Positions 23,023-34,710 of a stretch of DNA of 64,000 bases are shown piece after piece (position 1 is the first letter of the stretch; each line of letters opens with the position of its first letter). The DNA is taken from positions 310,001 through 374,000 of the forward strand of contig JAGYXB010000101.1 in the NCBI GenBank assembly GCA_022495005.1, given 5' to 3'. The notes under the pieces were generated by a model. The model did not search any database. It was not told where the DNA came from and was given only the letters and a program-made list of their open reading frames with translations. The translations under genes were made by a program, and so were the position numbers. Source of the stretch: Rhyacophila brunnea. Taxonomy: Eukaryota; Arthropoda; Insecta; Trichoptera; Rhyacophilidae.

Positions 23023-23233
23023 AACTTTAAAATGCAATGTTTATTTTTATATAAGTAGATTTATTACTACTTAGGAACATATAATATGACACATGTTTGT
23101 TCATATACTATTATCTAGGTATGTATAAGTAAGAAAAGGTTTGATCAAAACACATAGAATTACATGTTTTGGAGATGCGATGCTTATTCTTTTGCGTGCA
23201 TAAAGCATAATATCCATACTGGTGAGGGTAAGA

Positions 23234-23748
23234 CAAGGTCCCCACAAGGGGAGGCTGACAGGGCTCTAGCCTGGGGGCCCGGGTTTAGAGGGGCCCAGTG
23301 TGGCAACCAGCTAAATGAGATGAACAGAAAACAAGAAGAGACTTTATACAATATTGCCCTTTATTTTGTCCATTCAACTAAAATTAATTATTTTATTTGG
23401 CACAATACAATTCTTTTGTCATACTGACTTATTTCGGCTCTTGTCATTTACAGTCTTTATCGACGTCTATACGATAAAAAAAATGCTCAAATAGTAATAA
23501 AGTCTTTACTTCGATAAATTTTACTTCGAGATTATTAAAATTTAAAAAATGTTATACAATATTTGATTATGGTCTGTCGATACTCGACAACTCAATACCT
23601 ACTTCAAATAGATGTAAGTACCCAATATGCTTTATCTCGCGGAACATTTAGGACACGCTGCTGTAAAGCATCACACTTCCCTTAACCGCAGCGATAGGTA
23701 GGGGGCCCCGCCAACGATCTTGTCCCGCTTCAGGATGTGAAGCCCATG
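23234..23748 (+). mobile_element. Family A hAT-like MITE, 515 bp
   Basis: It has ends CAAGGTCCCCACAAGG and ...GCCCATG. The flanks GGGTAAGA (23226-23233) and GGGTGAGA (23749-23756) form an 8-bp duplication with one mismatch. Family words GGGCTCTAGCCTGG, TACTCGACAACTC, CTGTAAAGC and GCGATAGGTAGGGGG are present. It is diverged relative to other copies. Confidence 0.8.
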
Positions 23749-23756
23749 GGGTGAGA

Positions 23757-25132
23757 GGTGTCTATTTGAATTCTCTCCCCTTTTTGAGGATCCTAGCATT
23801 CCTCTATCGGCCCCTTGTCTTCTACCATTCCTATACTGCCCACTAATTGGCATACAGCGCCTCCCAGGGACTGTTGCCACCACTTTAGGAACCACTGATC
23901 AGAAATCACTCATTTAAAGCGCTTTGTAATTTATACATACTGTCTACCTACCGTGTGTTTATGAAGTAGCATTCTACGTCTACATAATATACAATTATCG
24001 TAGATAACCTTACCAGCTTTCTATAATTTGATGTATAAAATCAAATTATAGAAAACTGATAATTTTATGTTGAAAATGTAATCTTGAAAATTGATTGTTT
24101 TGTTCGTCAAAGTAGATTTTTATTCAGCGCCTTGCACGCTATGTTTTACGCACGAATTTCATTTCAGGTATCAGAATAACATAGGCACAATGTACAGAAA
24201 ACATAACCGGTCCGAAAATTATTGCTGGCAATGAAAACGCAAAGTTCATGACAATGGGAAAAGCTTTATTAAAATATAACCAACAAACGGGGAGCTACAG
24301 AAAATGGTAATCGCAATTTCAATTACTTACCTATCTCATTTTCTACTTAAAAATAATTACAATTCAATGAACGATTATTGACTAAATTTTAATCTTATCT
24401 GCTAATTATTGTGCTCAATAACTAATAGCGTAAGGTCATAATTTTGTATGATTTTGGATCGTTGAGCAGTGTTAGCGATTGGCTCTTTAAAATCGGCCTA
24501 TAAACCATAATAATTCAAACTCAAGTAGAACACTTTCGTACACTAGCGTAAAATTATCACGGATTTTTTGTCGACGAATCTCTCAAACTAACTAGTTTTA
24601 TTATGATTGTTCGCATCTCGCGTTGGATGTTTATGTCTGTTTCATATACGAACGGCTGAGTTATGTAATTTTAGCATTCTTTACAAATGAATAAGTGTTG
24701 TTTGGCTCGTCCGTGAACCTCACCTGGCGCCGCTAGTCTCGCTGCGTGGAAAAGCTTTCTGTCAGTGTACACCTGATGGCTGTAGTAACCCGTGAAGGCC
24801 GCAGGAGGTCAGTGGCGCCACGTAGTGACAATGAAGTTTTTTTTTTGATTATTCAGTGGGTGCTGCTATTGTGTAATTTTGTTTTTTGCCGTGGCAAATT
24901 TGGATATACATATTACTTAACTGCCAAATATGCGTACACGCATACATTCTGTTTTGTATAGCTGACTTAAAGTATCACAGACCGTATTAACATATTGTTT
25001 TGCTTATTCAATGGGTTATATTGTATATTACATATTTTTATGTGTTTCGAATGAAAATTAGCAGGCCCACGTGTGTGTCTAATTTATTTATTGTATAGAT
25101 AAGTTGCAAATTATAGGAACATCCAAAATACA
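23757..25132. other. Non-coding stretch with short perfect hairpin
   Basis: At 24011-24050 TTTCTATAATTTGAT and its reverse complement flank a 7-base loop. 24720-24830 is GC-richer, with no supported ORF. The 74-codon minus frame 23671-23895 overlaps the family A end and has no domain. Confidence 0.45.
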
Positions 25133-25398
25133 TCGTCAGCTGAATGCAGAACTATTCTAACGTACATTTGAAATTTTTGAGGAGACAGTTTTTTGAAACA
25201 ACTTACTGAAATTATTTATTATCTTTATGGATAAATGTACGCATCATATTTTAGTAGGATTATTGATGAAAAAAAATGTGCATACAATATACATGCCCAT
25301 ATAAATAATAAATAACTGAAGTAGGCTGTTTCAAAAAATTCTGTCCTCAAAAATTTCAAATGTGAGTTAGAATAGTTCTGCATTAGCTGACGACATAT
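25133..25398. mobile_element. Foldback with CGTCAGCT ends
   Basis: The left arm (25136-25207) and right arm (25323-25396) are inverted copies of about 72 bp: CGTCAGCTGAATGCAGAAC, TATTCTAAC, CATTTGAAATTTTTGAGGA and TTTTTTGAAACA appear in both. The arms enclose about 115 bp. A partial arm is seen at 8748-8820. No target duplication was identified. The 66-codon minus frame is contained in it. Confidence 0.72.
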
Positions 25399-25855
25399 TT
25401 TCGACAGATCATGACTTTTTAACATATGGTATGGATTTCAGTACATTTACATTGTGGATTTAAAATATTCGCATTATGTAATTTTTTACCATTGCAATTA
25501 AATTCAATTTGTCGTGTTCAAATCTCATGCTATGCATAATATTTTCAGTAATATGGAAATATATAAATTGCGTTGATATATTTATTAAATGTTTTTTTAT
25601 ATATTATTTCACTTTGTCAACTCCATCTTTGGAAATATTGCAGTATGTGTTCTCGAGGTTCAAGAAATAATAATGGTCACCTTTTTTATTGTGCAATACT
25701 TATTATGTATGACCCGTAAAATGTTCTAAGAATGAAAGTAAATTGTGTTACTGTTTATATACACTGATAATATATGAGTATAACTTTAATTTATGAATAT
25801 ATTTATGATGCATGTCTTATTAATATGCATATTACGTAATATACGGCGATAGGCG
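25399..25855. other. Non-coding AT-rich spacer
   Basis: No supported feature was seen. Confidence 0.4.
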
Positions 25856-25856
25856 C

Positions 25857-25892
25857 GAGCCTATTAATTAGGATCGGACATGATCAAAAGAA
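25857..25892 (+). repeat. SINE 3'-tail fragment
   Basis: GCCTATTA, then ATTAGGATCGGACATG, matches the SINE tail at 35307-35338. It lies about 70 bp before a SINE head, so it is a separate fragment. Confidence 0.6.
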
Positions 25893-25959
25893 AAATGAAA
25901 AGGCACGATCGAAATACGTAATTCAATAGTATACTGGTAGTCGTCTATGTATTAATGTC

Positions 25960-26165
25960 CCACAACGTCCGACTGGTAAAGACATGTCCGTTCGGTAAGT
26001 CATGGTCTCGGGTTTGAATCCCGTGTCTGGCAAAAATCATATATTATTTTTCGGTGTATGTTTGTACCAAAAGCATGGGTTGAGCTAATAATAATATTTA
26101 GCAAGCTAATAATAATTGGTAGCGCTTTATTCTTGCAGAATTTACAAAAGGAAATTATATCATAG
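25960..26165 (+). repeat. tRNA-derived SINE, tail-less
   Basis: The tRNA-like head has B-box GGTTTGAATCC (26011-26021) and ends GTGTCTGGCA, as does the SINE at 35107. The following body (TATTTTTCGGTGTATG, CATGGGTTGAGC) matches loosely. An A-box-like segment TGGTAAAGACATG is degenerate. Confidence 0.62.
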
Positions 26166-26856
26166 TCTAATGGTGGTACGATATTGAGGTGAGCGGTCAC
26201 CATGGCATGGTACGAAACTATTTATAGAAATGAGTAATTAATTAAATAAATTTCGTTACTCGAACCTCCTCCGCCTCCACTGACTGCGCGGGTTTTCCCT
26301 CCCTTTTCCTCCCCTTTCCATCTCAGTGGATTCTGGGTGTGTGAGTGCGAAGGAAGAGTTTGTCAATGTTGCCATGCGGCCATATGTAGCGTAACTTCAG
26401 TATCAATATACATATTGCACTGTTTCTCTTGGGTAGGTATGCTAATGATATGGAATCAAGTTTATCGAATCTGCGGATAAATCTATTTGTCAATAGTGCG
26501 ACGATTTATTTTTACTGGTATATTTAAGTAAGAATATGTAATGACCGTGTATAATAATTGTACACATACTTATCTAATGTTATATTTACGTACTATTATC
26601 AGTTCTATTTCTATTTCTATTTTTCAGTTTCAGTATACAGTTTTATATTAAATATTAAATATTTTATATTATTATGTATTGGTAAAAAGATCATTGCAAA
26701 GCTTTTCAATCAGTTTTAATTGTGTCGAGTGGAGCAGACGCCACTATGATCTGTTTGGTGGGTTGCGAGATCTACTCCCCCAGATGGGTCAAATAAGAAT
26801 TTCATACTTACCTAGTATGATGTTCTTCCGTTCAATGTATATGCTTGGATGCAGTA
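26166..26856. other. Non-coding spacer
   Basis: The TTCTATTTC unit repeats briefly near 26602-26622. I see no gene; the 80-codon frame at 26679-26921 runs into a MITE. Confidence 0.4.
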
Positions 26857-26864
26857 TATCGATA

Positions 26865-27221
26865 CACCAGTTCAATAGGGGAACAACTCATAAAACCTTG
26901 TTCCGAGATAATAGCGTTTGAATTCTTATTTTAATTTTAAAGCCTTGATTTCGATGAAAGTGTATGTTTTTTTATATTTGATTTAGTGGAATTCATCAAT
27001 GCACAATGAAATTGTACATTTTAATAACGAATTAACAAATAAATTTGATTATATAATGGAATTACTGATTAATCTTAGGAAGGATTATTCGATTTTATGA
27101 CACATTGAAGAAATTTTTAATTATTTTTTTGTTGAATTATAAAGAGAATACCTTTCTACATCAAAATGGATTCTTAACTCAAAACCTTTAAATTTTGAGT
27201 TGTTCCTCTATTGAACTGGTG
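26865..27221. mobile_element. hAT-like MITE with CACCAGTTCAATAG ends
   Basis: The left end CACCAGTTCAATAGGGGAAC and the reverse complement of the right end CACCAGTTCAATAGAGGAAC form inverted ends of about 40 bp. The 8-bp flank TATCGATA is perfect on both sides (26857-26864 and 27222-27229) and is itself palindromic. The 131-codon minus frame starting nearby is not a gene. Confidence 0.82.
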
Positions 27222-27229
27222 TATCGATA

Positions 27230-27604
27230 TGCATATCGGTTTGAGTGAATTTTTTATGAAAAATTCTCGAACAAATCTGTCAGTCAGTTTTACTTGGGAG
27301 GTACTTAGTGTATAAATTATATTAATTTCTAGAGATAATTTTGTTAGGTCGATAGGTATTTCTGTTGTATCACCATTATCAAGACTACAAGATAGACTTT
27401 TTTCGTTAAATACTACAACAGTCCACGGTGCCCAATGACAGTAGGTACTGTAGTGAAACAGTAATGTATGAGAAACAATCACAAACACCCAGGCTTTGAG
27501 AATTTCATAAACATATATTGTGATCTCACCGAGAATCGACCTCGGGCCCACGGATGAAAGGCCGATCAAAGCGGTCGTAATTCTTTTTAGAATAATGGTT
27601 AAAA
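27230..27604. other. Non-coding spacer
   Basis: No supported feature was seen. Confidence 0.4.
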
Positions 27605-27745
27605 CGTCGCGTTGTCGAGAATCTAGCGAGTGCTTGCTCTTGGCCCGCGACCGATGACACGCCGCGAATATATGTCAACGGCTCAATGAGGTCACAACCT
27701 GGATGCGCGCGAGTTAAATCGCGCCACCTGGACAAGGCCTAAAGC
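27605..27745 (+). repeat. Family G arm fragment
   Basis: GTCAACGGCTCAATGA, CGCGCGAGTTAAATCGCGCC and CCTGGACAAGG match the inverted arms of the element at 39110-40350. Only one arm is present. The 69-codon minus frame is repeat-borne. Confidence 0.6.
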
Positions 27746-27972
27746 ACAGGATGATCCCTCTCCCTCTCCTTTAGATTATTCTACTACTACTACTTACGGG
27801 GAACCGATATCAATTTAAAACAGAGAATCTATTTTAGTACCTACATGTTATGTATTTCCGCAAATGTGTTCCTTCTATTTTACTTAATTAACAGTTGTTT
27901 ATTTTAATTTAATAATATTCTTTAATCGCTTTATTATTTAGTGTTCGTCCGCCCCTAACTTTTGATTGATTG

Positions 27973-28285
27973 CCAGTGGGTCTATTCTATACTTATCGAA
28001 CACTAAATTGATAAATAGTATCAAACTTAGGGTAGGTTTGTATCAAAATATTAGCACTTATTGTAACAATTACACGAAGCTGGTTTTATTGTTGCAATAA
28101 GTGTGATATTTTAACAGCAGCAAGATAGGTGCTGTTAAAATATAGCACTTATTGCAACAATAAAAACCAACTTCGTGTAATTGTTACAATAAGTGCTAAT
28201 ATTTTGATAGAAACATACCCTAAGTTTGATAATATTTATCACTTTATCACTTTAGCGGTCGATAAGCATAGAATAGACCCACTGG
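27973..28285. repeat. 313-bp near-perfect palindrome
   Basis: The ends CCAGTGGGTCTATTCTAT and ATAGAATAGACCCACTGG are exact inverted copies. The inner sequence stays paired to the centre at about 28129, through TAGCACTTATTG, AACAATTACACGAAG and GCTGTTAAAATAT. It is probably a foldback MITE. No target duplication is visible. The transcript would fold into one long hairpin. Confidence 0.85.
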
Positions 28286-28711
28286 AGTGCTTAGTATATA
28301 GGTACGTGGCTAAAATGAAAAGTTATTTTTATCATTAAACGAAATTTTTATCGTTTTTCAAAATGTTTTTTAATGTAAGACAGAATTGTTAGTATCGTTT
28401 GCCAAATTTGCTTATTATACTAAATGCTCTTATATTTAATTTGATAATCATATTCATTAAATAGTAATAAGTGGTTGGAATTATTTGTGAAAACACGACA
28501 TTATTTAAAAGAATCGGAACTTTTTAAACACTACTATGAATTGCCATCCTCCTTCTATAATATGTAGTTGGAAAATGAAATATTTAGTAATAATTAAGAG
28601 TTGTCATGCAGCCATACATGCTCGAGTTGATTGTATTGGATCTTTTTCAGTGAGTGTGTAGTTTATATTTTTATTCGTTGGATTTATAAAAAAAATCACC
28701 TGGCAACATTG
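28286..28711. other. Non-coding spacer
   Basis: No supported feature was seen. Confidence 0.4.
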
Positions 28712-28719
28712 TTTTGGTC

Positions 28720-29292
28720 CAGCGTTGCCATGTCTACTGAAATTTCAGTAGATCTACTGATATTTTTGGCAATATACTGAATCTACTGATATTTTCTAAA
28801 ATCTACTGATATTTCTCCATTTCACAAAATTCCCACCAGCCGTGAAAAAAATTAGCCATCTTTGAAAACTTGGGAACTTCAAAATTTTTCTCCTAAAAAA
28901 ACGAGCCAACCATGAAAAATAGGGAACCTGCGGCCCGCGGCGAAATATTTTTCCTAAAAAAAACAAGCCGACGATGAAAATCCGGGAACCTGCGGCCCGC
29001 GACGAAATATTTTTCCTAAAAAAAACAAGCCGACTATGAAAATCTGGGAACCTGCGGCCCGCGACAAAATATTTTTCCTAAAAAAAACAAGCCGACCATG
29101 AAAATTTGGGAACCTGCGGCCCGCGGCAAAATATTTCTCCTAAAAAAAACAATCCGACTATGAAAAATTGGGAACCTGCGGCCCGCGGCGAATTTTTTTT
29201 CCTAAAACAGAAATCTACTGATATTTTGTCTAATCTACTGAATTTTTTTTACACATTCTACTGAAATTTAAAATTTTGACTTGGCAACACTG
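28720..29292. mobile_element. hAT-like element with internal minisatellite
   Basis: Ends CAGCGTTGCCATGTC and (reverse complement) CAGTGTTGCCAAGTC are flanked by a perfect 8-bp duplication TTTTGGTC (28712-28719 and 29293-29300). Inside each end are CTACTGAAATTT and repeated TCTACTGATATT words. The middle is filled by a tandem 62-bp repeat. No coding capacity remains. Confidence 0.88.
28872..29215. repeat. 62-bp minisatellite, about 5.5 units
   Basis: GGGAACCTGCGGCCCGCG recurs at 28922, 28984, 29046, 29108 and 29170, exactly 62 bp apart, each followed by an A/T-rich TTTTTCCTAAAAAA and AAGCCGAC. A first unit at 28872 lacks the 12 bp around GCGGCCCGC. Units differ by a few substitutions. Not a CRISPR: there are no unique spacers. 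Confidence 0.92.
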
Positions 29293-29300
29293 TTTTGGTC

Positions 29301-30109
29301 AGTGATTGCGCGACCGGCGGCGCGTCGGGTCGTTTTGTATCTCGTTCGCGCAAAATCCAATCCCGGCGTAGAGGACAAAATAGTAGGCACGTCTGTATGT
29401 CGTAATAATATGTTGCCTGATACATGCACCATATTGTGAACACAAATTGAGTGTTTTTTTTTATCGTCCATTTGTTACACACTCTTATCCCATCCACCGT
29501 GGAATGATCGCTCCGTGAATAATTATTATCATTCTCAAAAGTGATTTTTTTTTTATTCATGATGTGAGTTTTGTAAATAAAAGACAATGTTTACCAGTTG
29601 TTTTGACAGATGTTTTCTCATTTCCATATTGTGAGCGAGTCAAACGTGAGTTGTTCTTTATTTTTGTTTTATTTATTTGGTTGAGTAAAATACAATGTTA
29701 CGAAGCAAACTCGCCATGCATAAATTCACTCGATGATGTGGTTTCCTTATTAAATAATTAAAAACTACATAATTACTATTGTTTTATACTGTTTTCTATT
29801 TTTTTTTCATCGAAAAATAACTGATTTGTTTTGACAGATCGTATTATAACTGTACTAACATTCAACCATCTTCCCAAACATAAATATTATTAATTTGCCT
29901 ATCACGTCGTTTTCTGACAAACACGACTTATATACCTACTGCTACATTCTGTGTTTGGTTGTAAAATAATGTTATAGTATATAAAATTCGGTAAGGTGGC
30001 CAAATTCAAAATAGATATATTAAAAAATTATAAATAATCCAAACCAGACGGAATCACCGAAATCGCAGTTGGTATGCGTAGGTATGGGAAACAACATTGG
30101 TATATTATC
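29301..30109. other. Non-coding stretch
   Basis: The first 60 bases (GCGCGACCGGCGGCGCG) are GC-rich. Two overlapping minus-strand frames at 29258-29587 have no domain. No other feature is supported. Confidence 0.4.
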
Positions 30110-30397
30110 CACAGAACAGATTAATAAATATAATTCCTATAGTACCCCCAATACACAACATTTTGACGTAGGGTTTTGAATGTGCGAGTGTCTTACGAAA
30201 ATGAACAACGCGTATAACTACGTGCAATATTGTGTGTTTCAACCTTCAAATACACCATTATTGAATGAGTGTCAGTGCATAAACCGAGAGCAGTTGTCAG
30301 AACAAGGAAAAGCGTATTCTTGACACGTGATTAAGATTATCCAATATTACTCCACACCTGTTAGGTATTTCAGTTCCCATTATTTCTTAGTTCCCTG
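30110..30397 (-). mobile_element. Family B MITE
   Basis: Reverse-oriented copy from CACAGAACAGATTAATAA to TTATTTCTTAGTTCCCTG, with GTTTTGAATGTGCGAGTG, AAACCGAGAGCAGTTGTCAG and TTCTTGACACGTG. No matching target duplication was found. Confidence 0.8.
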
Positions 30398-31283
30398 TGT
30401 CCCACGCATTATAAGTAAAGTTCGACAGCTTAACTAGGAAACAAGCGAGGCAATACGATACGTCAGTCACTCAGTCAAAGATCCCTATTTGATCAAGATT
30501 TTTCCAACTTGCTCTTGGTAAAACTATGACATTGCTAGGCTACATGACGTGTCTTTCTGTGAGAACTTTATTATAAGAAATCGGACATAAGTTGATTATC
30601 CTTCAAAGATGCAGCAGTATTCTGCCGTTGGCGATGCCAGTTTGTAGACTGTAGAGCAATATTATGAACATAGCCTAGACGAGGGCTTCAAATCTCTTCG
30701 ATAGCACTATAATGTTATTATAATCATTTTTTATACCTACTAATATTTTTTTCTCGGCTTGGGTTACTATATTATATTTTTATTCGTTCGAGTCGTCGGG
30801 TATTTTAGTGGTTGATTTTTTGCTTGATTATCGAATAAAGTTATTCACGATTTCATTGAATTTTAATGAATGCGGTGGCATTACTCACTTGTTCATTGCA
30901 TGTTGTTATCCAACCGGTTCGTACAATCGTAATCAGAAACGATATACCTACCTAGGTACATTCACTAAAGTTTTACACATTTTATTAATGTTTGTTGTAA
31001 ACAATTTTCTTTGTTACACAGCATACATGTAACTACCTATTTATTACTAAGTACAATTTGAGTTTTCTTATGCCCAGACAGGTAAGTACTCTGTGATATT
31101 ATAAAATACTTACTGGTGCTTGATTTTTTATCGATTTCGTTGAGGTAGTAGGTACACCTAGGTTGTTGGATAGATATGTCTTCATTTTTACTATTTCACA
31201 AAATATTTGACACTCATATGCTATATCGACGCAGGTTAATTAATCTGACGTTTTATGAACCATGAAAAACCATGACCTAACAT
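30398..31283. other. Non-coding stretch
   Basis: No supported feature; the 74-codon frame at 30808-31032 has no domain. Confidence 0.4.
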
Positions 31284-31603
31284 CATGTCCCACACTCAGG
31301 GGGGGCCCGGCGTGGTGGGTCAAACAGATAAGTGAGATAAACACACGTCACATATTTACCCTAATAGTAAAAAAGCCCCAATTTACTTCAAATGATTGTG
31401 GTTTTAAAACGATGCAATTTTTGATGTGTGTCGATACTCGACAGTTCAATAATTCAAGTGGATGTATTAAAAAATACTAAAAATATACTAAATACTCTTA
31501 ATTTTACTTCGAACATCATTTGGAAAACGTTACTGTAGAGCACCATACTGCCGTTAAGCTTAGTGATAGGTAGGGGGGCCTACGAAAGATCCCGGCCTGG
31601 AGG
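31284..31603 (+). mobile_element. Family A hAT-like MITE, damaged ends
   Basis: It begins CATGTCCCACACTCAGGGGG, lacking the GGGCTCTAG block, keeps TAAGTGAGATAAACACAC, TACTCGACAGTTC, TACTGTAGAGC and GTGATAGGTAGGGGGGCC, and stops after CCGGCCTGG without the CCATG terminus. Confidence 0.75.
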
Positions 31604-31645
31604 ATACACATATACACACAGAGGATACACGGATACACATACAAC
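31604..31645. repeat. Degenerate GGATACACA tandem repeat
   Basis: GGATACACATATACACACAG continues with GGATACACGGATACACATAC, an imperfect short repeat abutting the broken family A end. Confidence 0.6.
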
Positions 31646-32535
31646 AGATATGCTTTTAGATGACAACCCCGGATTAAGGCATGGGCTTTACGGATTGCAA
31701 CCCAAGAGTGTGCATCTTAGTTTTATATTATCTTCATGAAAAATATAAATAGGTAGCATAGGTATATAAATCAATGAATGGAGGCTCTTGAATAATTTTG
31801 TCAAAAATAGAAAATGAAAAGAACCCACTTGGATAAGTGTTGAATGTCTACCAACTAGCGAGTGCACAGAACAGCGACTCGCGATGATATCATCTCAAGT
31901 TTTTTGGAATAAGTTTATTGAGCCACACATACTTACTATGGGTAGTTTCATCCGAAACTTGAGTACACAAACTGGTGACAGTATTTCCAACTCACCTCTA
32001 GTGTGAAGCTTTTCTAATATAGTGTCGGGCTACTACTCTAAAAAAATAGTAACCCGAATTCCATTTTTTAGGCCGTACAGTGCCCTGCCAACACTGTCGA
32101 TAACGTATTCTACTATATAGTAGAGTTTGTAACAACATTTTTATTGTTATTAATTTTGTTAATTTGACAAATTAGTCGATAATAACATAAACGCGTGGTT
32201 CAGCTAGGAATTGGATTACAAATCAAATCAATCATACCTGCGTCATGTTCTTCTTTATCGTGTGGTGCTACAGTCCGGTGTGGACCGGACCTTTGCCTCC
32301 ACAACTCCGACCGGTCCTCCACTCCCCGTTTCCATTCTAATCATATTGTGTTACCTACTTTATCTGTATTTAGAATAAAAAGCAAACAATTGTTTTCCTC
32401 TGTTATCGACGTTATCGTTGTCAAATTCACGAATGAATTTAATATCGCGATAAGCCTAACTATATCTATAAATATTACCTCGGAGATTTAGTATACATAC
32501 TATTACTATTTAATAATATTTTTATTGTGCTATCA
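31646..32535. other. Non-coding stretch
   Basis: A GC-richer patch with CCGGTGTGGACCGGAC near 32276 was noted. The 98-codon frame at 32195-32491 crosses it and has no recognised domain. Confidence 0.4.
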
Positions 32536-32537
32536 TA

Positions 32538-32883
32538 AGGCCCGTTTCAGACGGGACACCGGTGACGCGCTCGATATAATATAGGAGGAGGCCTTTGTAT
32601 TCGAATAAACGGGCCTTTGTATTATGTTTATGATCGCCCTAGAGTTAATGAGTCAACGCATAATTTCGTGTTATAAATTAGAACATAAAACTGGTTGCGG
32701 TAATAAAAACAAGTTTATCGGCGGCTTGAGAATGTAGCGGCCGACGGAAAAGTGTACCGGACACGCGTTGACTCATTAGCTCTGGGGGATTCATAAACAT
32801 AATACAAAGGCCCTTTTATTCGAATACAAAGACCTCCTTATTATATATGAGTGCGACACCTGTGTCCCGCCTGAAACGGGCCT
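32538..32883. mobile_element. TA-flanked MITE with AGGCCCGTTTCAG ends
   Basis: The ends AGGCCCGTTTCAGACGGGAC and (reverse complement) AGGCCCGTTTCAGGCGGGAC open inverted arms of about 120 bp or more that share GGCCTTTGTATTATG and GAGTCAACGCG-like words. TA lies on both flanks, which would suit a Tc1/mariner-type or similar MITE. Confidence 0.78.
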
Positions 32884-33011
32884 TACGTTTATCGGTGCAG
32901 GATTCTCTGTCAGCGGAATCACAGCCGGCGAAATTTCTTATCAGTCGTTATCATTGTCTGCCAGTTTTTTTTTCATGAATATGTAATATTTATGTAACAA
33001 AATACCTACAC

Positions 33012-33696
33012 CAGTGGTAGCGAACCTGGTTCGATGATTTTGCATGACACGAGAATGTTTTATTTTAAAGAGAAAAAAGTAACTGTAACAATAATAAATG
33101 ACAGAATGCATTGTATACAAATAGCAGGCAAATACTCTTCAAGAAAAAGCATTATGTTTAATGTAGATATATAATTGCATTGGTCGGTCCTTACGCTTTA
33201 TGCGTTACATATAATATTATCGCATTAACCTCATCAGGCGGCGGGGGAAACCACGCCGCGAACCTCTGATTTTGATCGATTTACAATGCTTGAGACCACT
33301 GTAGCGAGAGAATGCTTCGTCTGATCGGAACAATTCTGGTATCAATTTGTGCGTAAAAGAACCAAACTAAGCATTATATTAACAAGCAATTTCATTTCTA
33401 CCCAGAAAAATGGTTGTACCAAAAATAAGAAACAAAAACTTGGTGGAGATCGTAGTAATTCTGGCAGACAGTTTCAAAATTGGTGAACCGAAATGTATAA
33501 TAATTTTATGGCGTATATGAAAAAAATGAAAAATGTGTGCTATGTTCCGTGAGTGGTATCTAGAACATGATTGTTTTTTTAATATGATTATTAAAAACCA
33601 TTGTTTCCCCATTAAAAACTGTTCGGCACGTCAGACAGTCGAAAAATAATATTTGGGAAATTTGGCAAGCGTACGTGAAAAGGTTCGCCAAACCTG
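33012..33696 (+). mobile_element. Family C hAT-like MITE, complete (685 bp)
   Basis: Ends CAGTGGTAGCGAACCT and (reverse complement) CAGGTTTGGCGAACCT are flanked by ACCTACAC (33004-33011) and ACCTGCAC (33697-33704), an 8-bp duplication with one mismatch. The body has GATTTTGCATGACACGAG, CGCATTAACCTCATCAGGCG and GGCACGTCAGACAG. A diverged relative lies at 45145-45820. Confidence 0.85.
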
Positions 33697-33704
33697 ACCT
33701 GCAC

Positions 33705-34257
33705 GATATTTTCGCCCATTGATGCGATACATAATAATGTTATATTATATTATAATTATTTACAATGGCGGAGATGATGTCATCGCCGTTCGCTATGTAT
33801 GTACTGACTTTCTTATCAATCTCAGCGAATATTTTTACGTCGATATGCACATAAAATACGGCACACAAAAAACTGAATACTCATCGTGACTTTTCGGAAT
33901 AGTCCTATCTACAAAAAGGTAGCAGTTAGGCCCGACACATCTATTGACTTATACGGGATACTTCTACCCATTGAATATCCAAGGACATAAACGCGAATTT
34001 GCAAAAATCAGCTCTATATTGCAATGTCGTATAATATTTTATATGTTAAAAAAATGAATTTTCTTCCAGCACGCCCATATGTCGATGAGGAAGGTTATTT
34101 TTGAGGGCCCTAAAAGGAAAGTAAATCTACCGGGGTACTTGATGGAGTTTGAATTTAAATTCTAATGGATTTAAGTTTTGTACTATTCCATTTGAGTCGT
34201 TTTTTGCGATATTAGGAATTACGTTGCCATTGTTGACGATTTACACCTCTTTACTGT
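33705..34257. other. Non-coding spacer
   Basis: No supported feature was seen. Confidence 0.4.
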
Positions 34258-34710
34258 AGTATTTTTACAACGTTTTTCTTAGGTCGTATTCTTATTTGTT
34301 CGGTGGTTGTTTGTCCGGTACAAATCTTGCAATCGATTTTTAACTAACTTCCCGACTAGCTGGACATTTGAAACTTTTAGAACATATTATCAGAACACGA
34401 TGCCAATGCATTTTTTAATACTTTTAGCCATCTTTAAGTAGAACTGAATTCATTTTCAGTTAAATCTGTTTTGTATGAAAAGTTATTTCGATACCATTAT
34501 TGGTTGCTAGGGGGCCCTAGCAACTAAATTATTAAATAATATATACGTCCGTTACTATGGAAATCAATATGGAATGACATTTCATTATTAATTATTTCTA
34601 TCAAGTACCTACATTTTTTTTGATCGTTTAAGCTAGTCAAGTCAAGTGTATATGATTAAACAGAAAATTTAAAAACCTTGTATATTAAAAGTTCTTTTTA
34701 TCTTGTAATT
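34258..34710 (-). mobile_element. Family F MITE, reverse copy
   Basis: TTTTTACAACGTTTTTCTTA through CCCGACTAGCTGGACATTTG, TTCTTTTTATCTTGTAA is the reverse complement of the 18086 copy. It contains a small GC palindrome TAGGGGGCCCTA at about 34508. Confidence 0.72.

Noticed and set aside
27174..27569. 131-codon minus-strand frame
   Set aside because: Its C-terminal part is the MITE at 26865-27221, and no domain or gene signal supports it.
28872..29215. CRISPR-like array
   Set aside because: The 62-bp period is continuous tandem repetition with no unique spacers, in a eukaryotic transposon.
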